A stretch of DNA of 64,000 nucleotides from Pseudogymnoascus destructans (taxonomy: Eukaryota > Ascomycota > Leotiomycetes > Thelebolales > Thelebolaceae). The translations under genes were made by a program, and so were the position numbers. Shown one piece after another: positions 42,282 through 54,340 of the stretch. A model generated the notes under the pieces. That model saw nothing but the letters and a program-made list of their open reading frames with translations, was not told where the DNA came from and did no database searches. The stretch is from assembly GCF_001641265.1 (NCBI RefSeq), contig NW_020167541.1:1-64000 (forward strand), read 5' to 3'. Within the stretch, counting starts at the first letter, position 1. The number at the start of each line of letters is the position of its first letter.

Positions 42282-43561
42282 GATACCTCATTCACTTGAG
42301 CTTTGAGCTTCTGGGGACAGTCTCGAGCTCAATGTCCATTTTGTCGGCATATGAAGCATTTCCCAAGTTTCATGAGCATTTCTTTTGCTGGATCTTGATG
42401 CGGTGGTCGATACAGCTTCTGCGTCTTGTTTTGCATGTTGGAATCCATTGTAGGTTGAGGGATTGAAGTTCGAAGTGCCTGGCCCTGATTTTGAGTTTGG
42501 CCCATGTTGTTCGAAAATAACTTTGGCTTCCTTTTGTCTTCTTGTTCCTTGATCCGCTGAATGTTCTGGTCGATGAGCATGCATTTCTTTGCAAACTCGT
42601 GAAGTGTAGTAGCTCCAACTTCAGCCACTAAGGCTTTCTGCATCTGTTGGTTGACTTTGAAGCGCAAGTCATCCAGCAAAGTTTCTTCAGAGTAATCAAG
42701 CTCTGTCGTGAGCCTTTGGAACTCAGCCCAGAACACTGCAAAGGTGTTGTTTCTCTGATACAGCTTTCGATACTCAGTTTGAGCTGTGTGCCTTCGATCG
42801 GGATCACTGAAGACTTTTTCCAAAAGTTCGAGAATTTCTTCTGCTGTCTGCAATTTGTTTGTAGAGTTTGGTCGAAGCCTTGGATTGACATGTCGAACTG
42901 CCAGTCCTCCCAGTCGACTCTGAATGTAGCTCATTTGTAAAGTCTGTGTTGGAAAATGATCAATGTTGGCTTCGAGCTTGAGGCGAATTTTCACAACCCA
43001 GTCTTCAAATGCTGGCTCTATCCCATCTGTGAGGATTGGAGGGTCTGGAATCCGAGCTGACAGTCGAATGTGAGAGTGGTGTCCTGGTTCATTTTTCAGA
43101 GCTTGTTGGGTTTGCTTTTCAAGATATTTCTGAATTGTTTGTTGCTCTGTGATTTGTTGCTCGTTGCTCTGGATCAGTTCCTGTAACTGGAGAATGGCAT
43201 CATCCTTTTCAGCCAGTATCGAATTTGAGTCCTCTGCTAGGGCCAAATAGTCCCGAAGAATGTTCTTGTGCAAAGTCCATGCCATTTTCTGGTTGGCGAC
43301 AGATAGTTTCTGGAATTCGTCAAAGGTTTCAACATTCCATTCAGCCTTTTCATGTCGATTTGCAAGTATAGATTCATGTCTCTCTTGAGCTGTTTTGCCC
43401 AGAGTGTGCAGGAAGGTTTCGGATTTGAAATTAGGATCATGAAGTTCATTGGTTTGGTTTGCAGAGCTTGGAATTGATGCTCCTTCTGCCAGGGATTCCT
43501 GGTCTTGTTCTGGATCATTTCGAGCTGCCATTGCAGCTTTTTCTTCAGCTGTATAAGCCAT
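42282..43561 (-). pseudogene. Gag of a second gypsy element, separated from its pol
   Basis: ATG at 43559-43561. About 410 codons of a retrotransposon gag: coiled-coil N-terminus (LQLQELIQSNEQQITEQQT), capsid-like core (FEDWVVKIRLKLEANIDHF, FAVFWAEFQRLTTELDYSEE) and zinc knuckle CFICRQNGH. A TGA at 42329-42331 then falls inside the knuckle where CGA is expected before ARDC, a C-to-T-type change. The frame continues past the stop to the TA at 42280-42281. There pogo-B interrupts it; the downstream part resumes at 60826. Confidence 0.88.
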
Positions 43562-43925
43562 AGCGAGTTGCTATTTCAATTTCAGTTTATATCGTCAAGT
43601 CAGACACATATTGCCAAAGGCCCTATTGTGCAGTTGTTGGCCGTAGGAGCCACTCGAGAGGAGCGCACTTCCCTCACAGTTATATCCTTGTCGAGGGAGC
43701 GTTGTAAAAGGTCTGGCTTGCGAAGGTGGTGTGTGTGTGTCGAGCTGACTGTCGAAAGCCAACTTTGAGGGGTTGCCTCGAGATCGTCCTGGAATCGACT
43801 TCAGGATAAGGTTTCTGGTTCTGGGGTTTTCAAAGAGTGGATTTCGATTTCGATTTCAGAAGAGGGTTCAGCTCAAAGAGCAGGAAAAGAGGTATAAGAG
43901 AGATTGAGTTTTATGTCACGGTTCA

Positions 43926-43943
43926 CCAAGGCATAGGGCGCCA
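43926..43943 (-). other. Primer-binding site of the second gypsy element
   Basis: The minus strand reads TGGCGCCCTATGCCTTGG two bases after the LTR end. TGGCGCC is a common start of LTR-element primer-binding sites. 43562-43925 is untranslated leader between this site and gag. Confidence 0.6.
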
Positions 43944-43945
43944 GT

Positions 43946-44166
43946 TGGGTATTATGAATTAAACTCAATCTAGAGAAGAAAGGAAAGAGAAGAGGAGCAC
44001 TCGAGCAGTGGCTCGATCTATATACAGCTATTGTGGAGTGAATTCTCTTTAGCGAGACCAGTTCTGAGAATTCACTCCACAACTGAAAACTTCGCTCCAA
44101 CCCCGGAAAGCTCCCCACACCCCTGAACCCCCACTCGAGCTGCAAGGCGCACTTGATATCGTAACA
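43946..44166 (-). repeat. 5' LTR of the second gypsy element
   Basis: 221 bp; the minus strand begins TGTTACGATATCAAG and ends ATAATACCCA. It has interrupted a hAT transposon: hAT sequence begins directly at 44167. No second LTR is in the window, because the 3' part of the element (61-63.4 kb) is itself interrupted before its end. Confidence 0.7.
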
Positions 44167-46053
44167 CTACTAAAGCAACCTGGTAATCCTTCAAAGTATA
44201 AGGAGTTATTACTACAGTTTATTGTGTTGAATAATCTATTGATATGCCTTGTTGAAAGCTATTCATTCCATGAATTAGTTTAATTCTTAAGCCCAACAAC
44301 TATGGCAATAACAGCTCGTATGCTACACCGAGAACTACAGCGTCAGTTCTCATATCACCGAGGCCAGCTACAACTTGAGCTCCATTCTCATATTAAGAGA
44401 GGAGGCCGGATATCAATAACGACAGATGCATGGTCTGCACGGAATTATACAGACTATGCTGCGATTACTGCACACTGGATCAACGATAAATGGCAACAGA
44501 AATCTAAAGTACTTGACGTTGTACATCTTCAAGAGCCTATCCATAGCGGCGAATATCTAGCTCAACAATTACAGGAGCTGTCTTTACCTGTACAAGGGAT
44601 AACGCCTCAGCTAATACTGTTATGCTTGCAAAATATGAGAAAATAGCCAGAGACCAGGAAGTTACAACATAACAACCCTGGACGTTTAGAGTCAAGGAAG
44701 GAGATGTACGATGCATAGCCCATATTATCAATATTCAAGATGCTCTTAAGACTTTAAAAGTGGCCCCTGCTGAGCAAGTTGAGAGTTATCGGTGTGAGCA
44801 GGGAGCTGCGCGGATTCCAGTAAGCTTCAATAGTAATATTGAAGTTAAGAATACTCTTGGTAAGCTACGAAGACATATCTATGTATTCAGAGATCGAAGG
44901 CAATGGAAAGATGCTCTTCAAAAGCAGACTATAGCAGCTGGTCTTAAGAAGCTACAACTATCACTCGATATGCCAGTCCGGTGGAACTCAACGTACGAAA
45001 TGGTTTCAATAGCTATTAAGCTACAGACGCCAATTACAGCGATCTGTGCTACTCAGAAAATGGATCTAAGTATGAGAGGTATCGCTCTTACACCAGAGGA
45101 TTGGATAACGCTCCACGCTCTTCAGAATTTCTTCTTTATATTTGTTAAGCCGTCGCAAAAGCTACAAGCAAGCTTATATCCAATGCTCAACTTCGCAATT
45201 CCTCAGTATCTAATGATGATAAAGAAGCTTGAGGCTTTACAGAAGGAAGTTGGTATATCATCAACGATCGGCCTAGCTTGTATCGCTGCTCATAAGAAGC
45301 TTAATGAGTACTATACGCTTGCTACGAATCAACGATGGAGTCATTCAGGGGTAGCTACAATTTGCGATCCACGTATGAATCTTAACGTATTCAACAGTCT
45401 TTGGCCAAGCAGTACTGAAGAAGTCAAACAGAATAGGGTTAAGCAGCAGTTCCACGACGTCTTTATTCAATATAGAGACTGCCAATACTATCTTGAAGAA
45501 GAGAAAAGGGAAGCTGAGGCTGATTTACGACAATTACCTACAGAACCTGACTCCGACGACGATTTATATCTCTCTCATAGTATTTACCAAGAACCAGAAT
45601 GGAAGCGCTGGCTTGTTGAGCCCCGGCCAGGTCCAGCAACAGATATCGTCAATATTGGGCAGCAAAGCAATATCAATATCCAATTATAGGCAATTGCTCG
45701 AGACCATTTGGCAATTCCTGCAACATCAGCTCCATCAGAACGGGTCTTTAGTAATGGAGCTGATATTCTTATGAAGAAAAGGAACAGGCTCTCTCCTGAA
45801 ACGCTTCGATATTTACTCTGTTTACGAGATTGGGGTCATATACTAGAGGTTGAAGAAAGTGAAGCCGAAGATGCTGATGACGAGGGGGAGGAGTAGTTAT
45901 ATAAGTTATTTTATCTATTCTATTTTTATATTTTAAGCCTCATTATCCTGAAGATCCGGATATAACCCGTATCTATCCGTCAGACCTCAGACGGATCATG
46001 ATCTTACCCGTGAGGGCTCAGGATCAGATCCGGATACGATCCGCCGAACACTG
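44167..46053 (+). mobile_element. hAT transposon relic, 5'-truncated
   Basis: The transposase is in at least three frames: 44302-44646 (ISITTDAWSARNYTDYAAIT), 44650-45689 (VKEGDVRCIAHIINIQDALK; LSLDMPVRWNSTYEMV) and 45690-45896 with the hAT dimerisation motif IPATSAPSERVFSNG. Frameshifts and a stop separate the parts. The 3' end CCGAACACTG at 46044-46053 is the reverse of a typical hAT start (CAGTG), preceded by subterminal GGATC motifs. The 5' end was cut off by the gypsy LTR at 44166. Confidence 0.85.
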
Positions 46054-46329
46054 ATAACTCTTAACATTTTATATAGGAATCCTAGGCACTGTTAGCATAA
46101 GAATTGCAGTTCAGGGCCTATGATCACAGAGAGTCAGATGTAGAAAGTGATAACGAGTACAGTACGATTCCGGCATTCCCACGGCCCTGCGCTGAAATAT
46201 ATACCAAAGAATCCCAAAAGAGCACATCCGTACGCCATCTGAAGTGCCTCCCACTCACTCCTTCTAAAAATTACATGCATGCCATTAATAATATTAACCC
46301 CCGTATTCCCCCGCTCCCATCTTTGCCTA

Positions 46330-49300
46330 CTATCCACTAGCAGCAGCCTTATCTCCCATAACATCGATATACCCTCTGCCCTTCTTCCCCTTCTTAGCCC
46401 TATCTCCAGCCTTGCGCGCTACGGGCGGGCCGAGCAAATCGTCAATGCTGCTCGCATTGCTCATACCGGTATTTGGCCGACTCGATGGGTTGCTCCCACC
46501 ACTAACTCTCCTTGTCGAGGTATTGCTGAAGTTTCTCTGCAATACAGGCGGCTCCAGGCTTTCAGAAGTCGCCGGTGGTTCGCTCTGTGTGCCTGGTGTC
46601 GCGAAAGACCCTGGTGACCCATCCCGAAGCGGTGGCGTACCATCGTAACTAGAAGACGAGGCGGAACGCGGTGCACTCGTAACCCCCATTCCGGGTGGGG
46701 CAGAACCGGAGTCGCTTCTCGGAGGCCCTGCTTTCGGTGGCGGCGGTGTGATCCCAACCTTTGCCTGCTCATCTTTTCCACCCTTCTTGTTGACCCAGCG
46801 TTTCAGTTCCGGATCGTAATAGAACGAACTTGCCTCACCCAGTTTTGCTTTGATGGGTTTGCCGGTCTGGGATTGCTGGGGCTCAGCGGGACTGGCCTCC
46901 TTCTTCAAAAACCAGCCAGTGAGGCCCCATCCCTTCTTTCCTGGCTGAAAAGAAGACCGTTTTTCTGGTGTTAGTTAGCCAATTGCAGAGAATATTGAAG
47001 GGGAACTGTTGAAAGCACCTACCATCTTCTTCGGCGGCCTTCCGGAAGGCCTCATCCGCCGCGCGGTCTTTTTCTGCCTTCGTCATTTCGCCGGCTCCTC
47101 CCGAGGGCTTTCGAGGCGTTTCGTCTTCATCATCCATAAAGCTCTTCTTCTTCGACCCGGTATCAGGCGAACTTGGCTCATCATTCATTTGATTAGGCTC
47201 ATAAGATGGGGGGGTATAGCCGCTCTGTTCGGGTGGCGAGTACCCTGCCGATGCTGGAGCCTCAAACGATGTTGAAGGTTGAGCCTCGTAAGGATTATAT
47301 GCCGGTGGCTCAAACGAGGAAGGCGTAATAGGCGCCAGAGGATAGTTACCCGAAGCATTCATGGCCCCGGATGTCTCAGGCGCGTGGTATCCATCATGGC
47401 CGCCGTTCGCCGTGGGCGGTTGAGATTGGCTACACTCAGGTGCGCGATATTCGTTCGGGCTAGAAGCGTAAGAGGCGCCATACTGGGGCGAGTAATCTGC
47501 ATGAGATGTAGGGGCTAGCTGCGGAGCTAGCGCGTACTCTGGATGGGATGTTGGCGCGTAACGAGAATCATAAGACCCTGGAGATACGATACGAGAATCC
47601 GATACTGGGTATTGCTGTCCATGAGGTGCCGGTATCGACAGGCCAATGTTTAAGCCGGCATATGGGCTACCAGCAGGTGAGCCGAACGATGAGCCCATTG
47701 CTACGTTAGATCCGTATGATCCTCCGGGAGCGTAGCGTGAGACCGCCTTCCCCCCAATTGGAATAGGTATGGCACCGCTGGTTGTGTTGGGGATGTTGCC
47801 TTGCGAATAGATATCGGCAACAGATGGGGTGCGACTGATTGTCGGCGTACCTCCTGCGATTCGGGCAAACGGACCAACATCCCCACTGCTGTCATCGCCT
47901 CCAGCTGGAACATCGTCTTTTTCATCGCCAGCAACGAACTTGTTGAACTTCGTCCACACGCTGCTGGAAACCTTATCAATGCTTGGCTTCGCTATCCATG
48001 ATGATGTTTCGTCTTTCGGCGATTGCTTCAGGCGCTTGCTGAGGTCATTAAGTTCCGACACTAAGAGGGGATGATGATATGTAGATCTCCTGGTCTGGGA
48101 GGTAATCGATGATACAATGAATTCGCAATACTCCAATGCCTTACTCTTCTGGCCGAAGGCTGTGAGAAGCTTCGCATGCTGCATCTTGTAAACTGCAAGG
48201 TGCGGTATCGAGATCGGAACACTGGATGTGCTGGATAATGATTGGCCGAATTCGTAGATTTCACTCAGAAGGATGGCCTCGGTATCTTTGTCGAATCCGT
48301 AAGGGTTCCGTTGATGATCGGCACCAACCAAGACAATATCTGACTGTGCATCATCAATCCCCCCAAAAACGGAACGTGAACGGGCAAAGATGAAGCATAT
48401 GTGAGCAGCTTCCGATCTATCATAGCCAGCGAGAAGTTTGCCAATAGATTGAATGGCTTTGCTATCATCCGCGCTCCTGTTGCTTAGAATCAAGCCAAGA
48501 GTTTCTCGCCAATGATTCAAGCCTTCCACGGCGCTCTTTGACGGGCCGGTTGCGGCAGATGTACTCACCATCTGAAACCCAGCCCGGGCAGAAGGAGGGA
48601 CGAGCTCGTCAACACATTCTTCGTGGTTACCAGCAAATATCTCGTAAAGCGCGGCCAAGGGCTCCGTGTTCTCTCCGATATTCTTGACTTCTTTCTGAAC
48701 AAATTCCTGAGCAACCCGCTTGTAAAGATCTGGCGAAATTGTATTCGACAATAACAACGCATGAGCCCATAGCCTATTGTCGACTGCTGACCACACAGCT
48801 TTCTCTCGCTCGCCCTTGAGGAGCTGTTTCCTAAGAGTGTCCACAGCAACAGGGTCAACTGGGTCTGCCAAAGTTGCCGGGCCAGCAGATCTATGTATGC
48901 CACCCAAATCTGCTCCCATGGCAAAGGGTGCATCAGTTGCGCCTTCATTGTCAAGTTCTGGGGAAAGAATCGACCTTACGGCCTTCTCAACCTCTGCATT
49001 GCCTTCCAAAACCCCGTTATGCTCGATAAAAGCCTTGAAGATCTTCCACAGGACGACTCGCTCCTCTTTTCTCATATCGTCGTGCGACAGGCTCGAGGAA
49101 GACCGGAGATGGTCGTTTTGTCGCTCCAATGACTCAATGCCTGTTGATAGCCACGTCAAGACATCCTTCTTCTTGGCTTTCCCCTTTAGCGGGCCAGGGA
49201 AAGTGGAAGTACGCTCATCGAGAGCGTATATGTCTTTGATACTCCGTACTTTGACCTCTCCTGGGCTCGGTTGGATCATCGGAATGTTGCTTCCCATACC

Positions 49301-52300
49301 ATACCTTGGCACTTCCTTCGGGAAGGAGGTTATAACAGTGCCACCAGAACCCCATGCGAAGACAGGGGCACCCTTCCAGCGTTGCAAGGGATCGTGCTCA
49401 CGACCATCGGTTGGGGCAATATAATCTAAACCCTGCGAGACAGTCCGGCCATGGACCTTCTGTGTTGGTGCCGCAGCTTCTGCAGTCATAGGCGCATATC
49501 CTCGGGTTTGCCGTGGAGGAGATGTAGGGCTATATACAGACGATGACGATGGGCGAGGATGGATTTCTTCAGACGTGACCCTTCTTCCCGGACCAGTTGC
49601 TGCGGAGCCGGGAGATTGGGTTTGTGACCTCTTGGGAGGTCCAAATGCAGGTTCTTCCACTTCGGTGAGTGGCTCGCGGTTATCTGGAGCGTGTGATAGA
49701 GATCGTTTTGACGGGGATATTAACCCCGGCTCATATGGACTTTGGACAGCAGTAGGGCTAGGTCTCAGTTGAGATGGCACTTGAGATTCCTGTAGAGAGA
49801 AGCCAGCTTGGTCCTGGCTTCTCCTTCGATCGATAGCAGCATGCTCAGTGGCCTCTCTGGCCAAAGTCAAGTGTGAATCACGCGCACCGTTATATGATGA
49901 GCTTTCTCTTCTCCCACTTCGCCCATAGCCCAATTTTGCGGGTGGGGAGGTAGATGTTTGATGGTCCGATGATCTCTCGAACTGAGCAAGAGGGCTGGAC
50001 GTTCGCGGCTGATGCGCGAACGGTGGGTTTGGAGCAAGGGGTATAGCAGCGTAGGGAGGAATGACGTGGCGTACAAGAGGAGGCGTAGCAGCATATTTTT
50101 CTTGTGGGGGGGCAACAGGTTGCTGTTGCACGGGAGCTGGCGAGTATCCAGTGGCCTGTTGTTGGGCTGGAGCTGGTGAGTACCCCGCAGATGGCTGTTG
50201 TGCTGGAACTGGTGAGTATGCAGTTGCTGGTTGTTGAACCGGAGCTGGTGAGTATCCATGAGACGGTTGCGCTGGGACTAGCGAGTATCCGGTAGCTGGT
50301 TGTTGCACCGGAGCTGGCGAGTACGCAGATTGGGTTTGCACTGGAGCTGGAGCGTACCCAGCAGATTGCTTCTGAACAGGGGCGGGCGAGTATCGCGAGA
50401 TGGCCGGGGCAGCCTTTGGTTCCTGAGCTACTATTGGCGAGTACGGGTTTACCGGCGGCGAGGTAACGAGACCATGTCCCGATGTAGGCGGTTCTGCGTA
50501 TTGTTGCCTCGGTGGCGGTATCTGTGGCGGTCCCATCGATATTGGTGGAGAGGAGACGCCACCAGGGGCCTGTAGGCCACCAAAAGAGGGAGAAGCAGGC
50601 TGTGACTGACCACGTGGTGCCCGTTGCTTCGCAACAACCGGTAGTTCCTCAAAGAAGCTGCTGCCCTTTGATTTGAGGGTTGGAGGGCCTTGCTTGGGTG
50701 GAGGTGCGAAACCTTGGGGAGGAGCGTTTGGGGTTGGCGCACCCATACCGCCTATTGGAGGCGACGGAAATGCGGGCGATGTTTGTGGTTGGTTTTGAAT
50801 GTGCATGCTGTTACTCCGCAGAGGGGGGGCAGGGACCGAAGCTTGCCCATAAGCTGCGCTCATTTGCTGCATACTAACACGTTTCCTCGGCTTTGTAACG
50901 TCCATAGGGAGGTCATAAGGTGATGAATACCCGCCCTTTGTTTTATCCGCAAAACTTTGAGCCTTTGGGCCTAGATCTGGCCGATTCGCCGCCAGATGTT
51001 GGGCTCCTAACCCTGACGTACCCGGCTGAGGGACCTGACCAGAGGCCTGGACAGCGCCGTATGTGCCGGCAGGGTTGAATTGGCTAGAGAGGTCTGTGAA
51101 AAGAGGAGCAGCAGGCGCATACATGTTTTTAGGTTGTTGCGGAACCGTTTGTGCAGCAGCTGCCGGTAGGTAGCGATTCTGTGTGCCCTGCCCAGTTGTC
51201 TGCGCACTGCCTATGAGCTGATCAAATCCAATGACATTCCCGCTTGGACCTGTGATTGGTTTTGGGAACGACGGCATTTGGCTTTGCGAATCGGGCCCAT
51301 TGGCCAGCTCCGGTTCGTCGTCCTCCAGGAACCCTTCATCATCGCTACCGAATACGGCCTCGGGGTCGAGCTCAGGCGTCAGCTCTGGTACTTCATCTGG
51401 AAGGAGATCATCGTCATCCTCGAGAAACTCGTCGGCGTCAAGGGCTGCTTGCCACTTGGCGGCAAGATTTTCTTCGCTCGGTTTCAACTCCTCGACCCCA
51501 TTACCTTCCCCGAGTCCCTCCTCATTCGTGTCAGCGATACTGGTGAGAACATCAGATATTAAAGTGCTTTTTGAGGTAGCTATACCCCCGCCAGTCGTCG
51601 CGCTTATCGATTTGGCGCGTCTGGCTTCATGCCCATCATCAATAATGTTGCCATTGGTGTCCGCATGAAGGTCGTGGGGTATTGAATTCAAGACTTCAGA
51701 CGTCGACTTTCGGTCCAGCCTGGGCGGCTGTTCTGTTGTGTCGGACCCGATGGCCGAAAAGAACCCCCCATCATCTTCGGCCTCAATGTCATCGAATAGC
51801 TTCGAGGTGCTGAACATCTTTTTGTGGCCTTTAACCGGAGGACCGAGGTGTGTACTCTGAACCAGGTGGACCCCTTCCTCGTATTGGCTCGCCTCCATGA
51901 TGTCTTCGCTAGTATCTCCGCCTTGGACCATTCCGAGATTGAATTCGTCGTCACCATACTCTCCACTGGTTCCCCAATCAATGCTCTGTTTTGCCCGGTG
52001 CGATTTTTTCGTCTGCTGGCCATTCGATGGCTTGTTATATGTATTGTCCTCCCCCACTAGCATGATATCTCCCGCTTGGCTATGATAGCCGTTGGGGGTC
52101 GTTTCATTTGCCACATGAGCCGGAGGCACCGCCGTGAAGGAGTTCGTCCGATCGGTGGGTGGCATCGACTGGAACGGATCGACGTCTTTTCTCTGAATGT
52201 TCCATTCAGGGTCTACCTCATCGTCCTCCCCCCAGTCTACGTCCTCTACAACAGTCCGCGTAAACGAGATGTTGCTCATGTGCTTGTTGGCGTTGCTCGG

Positions 52301-52696
52301 TCCTGACGATGGTATTTCCGCCCTGTCGTGGGTTATCTGCGTTTGGTCCTGTGCCTCCTCTTTTATTGTTTCTGGCGCATGGCTTGGATAATTATCCATT
52401 TCAACGCCACCTGGACTTCCTAACGAGGTGGTCAGGGCCTCGCGAAGGCTGCCCAATTCTAGGTGTTCTTCATTCCCGCCGGACTGCTCGTGTGGAGGAG
52501 AAACCTCATCCTGACTCGGGGTCGCGGTATTGGGAGTGGCAGGTCCGGGTACTCCATGTGTGTCGTCTTCTATCTCGCGATTCTCCTCCGTGGCCACCGC
52601 GTTGATGGCGCCATACGAGTCTGATCTGGACTCGGTCGCCGTCGAGTCCGGCCTGAAGGCGGGATGCCACGACGCATTCGGGTGCTCCGCAGACAT
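46330..52696 (-). CDS. SEC16: COPII coat assembly protein Sec16
   Basis: Peripheral ER-membrane scaffold that organises ER exit sites and binds COPII subunits. Two exons, 47023-52696 and 46330-46964, with a 58-nt intron (GTAGGT...GGCTAACTAACACCAG), give 2102 aa, normal for the family. ATG at 52694-52696. The N-terminal 750 residues are acidic and disordered with DVDWGEDDEVDPEWN. A P/Q-rich tandem repeat spans about 770-865. The conserved central domain (about 1090-1570) includes RYGMGSNIPMIQPSPGEVKV, WSAVDNRLWAHALLLS, YEIFAGNHEECVDELVPPSA and HWRETLGLILSNRS. The C-terminus has KKGWGLTGWFLKKE and SSFYYDPELKRWVNKKG. Frames are clean throughout. It is an essential housekeeping gene inside the proposed inverted segment. 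Confidence 0.96.
50104..50400 (-). repeat. Coding tandem repeat in SEC16 (GYSPAPVQQ-like)
   Basis: About nine imperfect units of 30-33 bp encode variants of (A/T)GYSPAPVQQQ, at protein residues about 770-865. The units differ at synonymous and some replacement sites. Copy number is likely to vary between strains. Confidence 0.8.
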
Positions 52697-53094
52697 TTCG
52701 CAATATGGCCAAGCCGACGTTGAGTTCGTTTCGCAAATATCGAGCGCCTATCGCAGTGCTATGGGGTGGTCAGCAACGTTCCTATTTGATCTCCTTTTGA
52801 TGCTTCGAAGCCTCGTCGCCCCTATCGCGCCACCGTTTTGGAGTGAATGAACACCTTTTGAAGAATTAAGGATCACTTAGGACATAGTAGCAATAATATA
52901 CAAGCAATAACAAGAGCGATTAGTCCATATTATTACAGTCGTGAAACGTCGGCGTCGAAGAACTGGTTGTCCTTTTGTGATTGATTGCTGGCAAATCGAG
53001 TTCAGTGCATTAAATCGGTACCTCCAACTGTCCTCAAAAGGGACTGATGAGATCACGTGTAACCCACAGGGTATTTCAAAGAGGTACGTACTGT
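52697..53094. other. SEC16 upstream region
   Basis: Expected promoter of SEC16. AATAATATACAAGCAATAAC and a CACGTG-like TCACGTGTAAC (about 53053) are present. No coding sequence is recognised. Confidence 0.5.
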
Positions 53095-53470
53095 ATACAG
53101 TCGAGTCGCGCTAAGTCGATTCGCGATTAGTCGATTATCGCGAGTGCTTTTCTTTTGGCCTGAATTAATCCTATACAAAGCGCGATTCGCTCGATATTGA
53201 CCTCATTCACCAAATTATAGACTTATCGGATGAATCGATGCCTCCAATTCGGCTGTACACAATGACCACTGAGCAGCGTCTCGCGCTCAGAAGTTGGTTC
53301 TCTCGACAGTATCCTCGACCTACCTAGAGAGCCTGTATCGAATGGTTCTAACAGCAGTATAATCACCGTCTTAATTCCGTAAGCATCGATTTGCCTAGAC
53401 AGCCCTATTTCAAGCACCCCTCTTACTGCCTAACGACGTAAAGCTCCTGCTTAGCCAGAGCTTAAGGCAC
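53095..53470 (+). mobile_element. Short relic of a pogo-type element, N-terminal part
   Basis: The plus strand near 53246-53360 reads TTEQRLALRSWFSRQYPRPT, stop, RACIEWF, like the helix-turn-helix N-terminus of pogo/Tigger-type transposases, with several stops. It is preceded by CGATT/AGTCGATT-rich sequence (53100-53145), which may be a terminal repeat. No DDE core remains. Confidence 0.5.
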
Positions 53471-54340
53471 CCTACCACTTATGCCAATCCACGCCGCCGC
53501 GGCGGCGTGGATTTACGCGATTGTGGTTGGCTGTATTTTCGCGAAAAGCGGGTCTCCCCCTGCGGCGTGATTCCCTGCGGCGTGGATTTCCATGCAGCAG
53601 GGCTATCTATGCCTTTAATCAATTACATCACACTATATATCGACTTTACACAATAGGTTATATGGGTATATATGTGCTCTTAAGGCGTGCGAAACTCATA
53701 AAATTACTCATAAGTCGATCGCTCTTCAGGTACAGAAGTTATTTAATGTTGAAGTTCTAGAGGTTGGATTTTAGTAGGATAAGGGTACATAGGGCTGAAA
53801 ATGCGAAAATACGACACCGCCAACACCGCTCACACCGCCCACACCGCCCACACCAACACCACCCACACCAACACCGCCCCATGCGGCCCGCACCATGGCT
53901 GGAGCGCACGAGGTACCAACGCTATAATCGACCTACCCGGCAAAACTTGAAAAAAAGTCGAAAATTCAAAACTGGCTGCGATGGTGGCCACCTACCTAGT
54001 AAAAAGGTCTCAAAGGTCGAAAATTCAAAGGTGCACTGTAACATCTGATCCACTTCTTAGATCAATTAGTTTATATGATGAAAAATGTAGAGCTCAATCG
54101 AGCGAATTCAATAAAAATTAAATGAAGTCTGTAGCTCATTAGGTACAAAAGTTATTCAATGTTGAAGTTTGGGTAGGGGTACATAGGTACATAGGGCCAA
54201 AAAAAGCGAAAATGGGGCACGACCCCAAGTGAGCTACCCGGCAAAAAAGTGGGAAAAAAGTCGAAAATGCAAAACAGGCCCCGATAGAGGCCAGCTTCCT
54301 AGTAAATGTGTCAAAAGTCAAAAATTCCAAACTCAATTAA
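53471..54340. repeat. Palindrome, GC minisatellite and diverged direct repeats
   Basis: 53486-53513 is a perfect 28-bp palindrome of GCCGCCGCGGCGGC type. CGGCGTGGATT, part of its arm, recurs near 53578. 53728-54031 and 54140-54331 are diverged direct repeats (shared TACCCGGCAAAA, AAAAAGTCGAAAAT, CCTAGTAAA). 53810-53885 is a CACCGCCCACACC-type minisatellite inside the first repeat. No coding potential is seen. Confidence 0.65.

Noticed and set aside
46279..47518. Plus-strand ORFs opposite the SEC16 C-terminus
   Set aside because: Shadows of the long conserved minus-strand gene.
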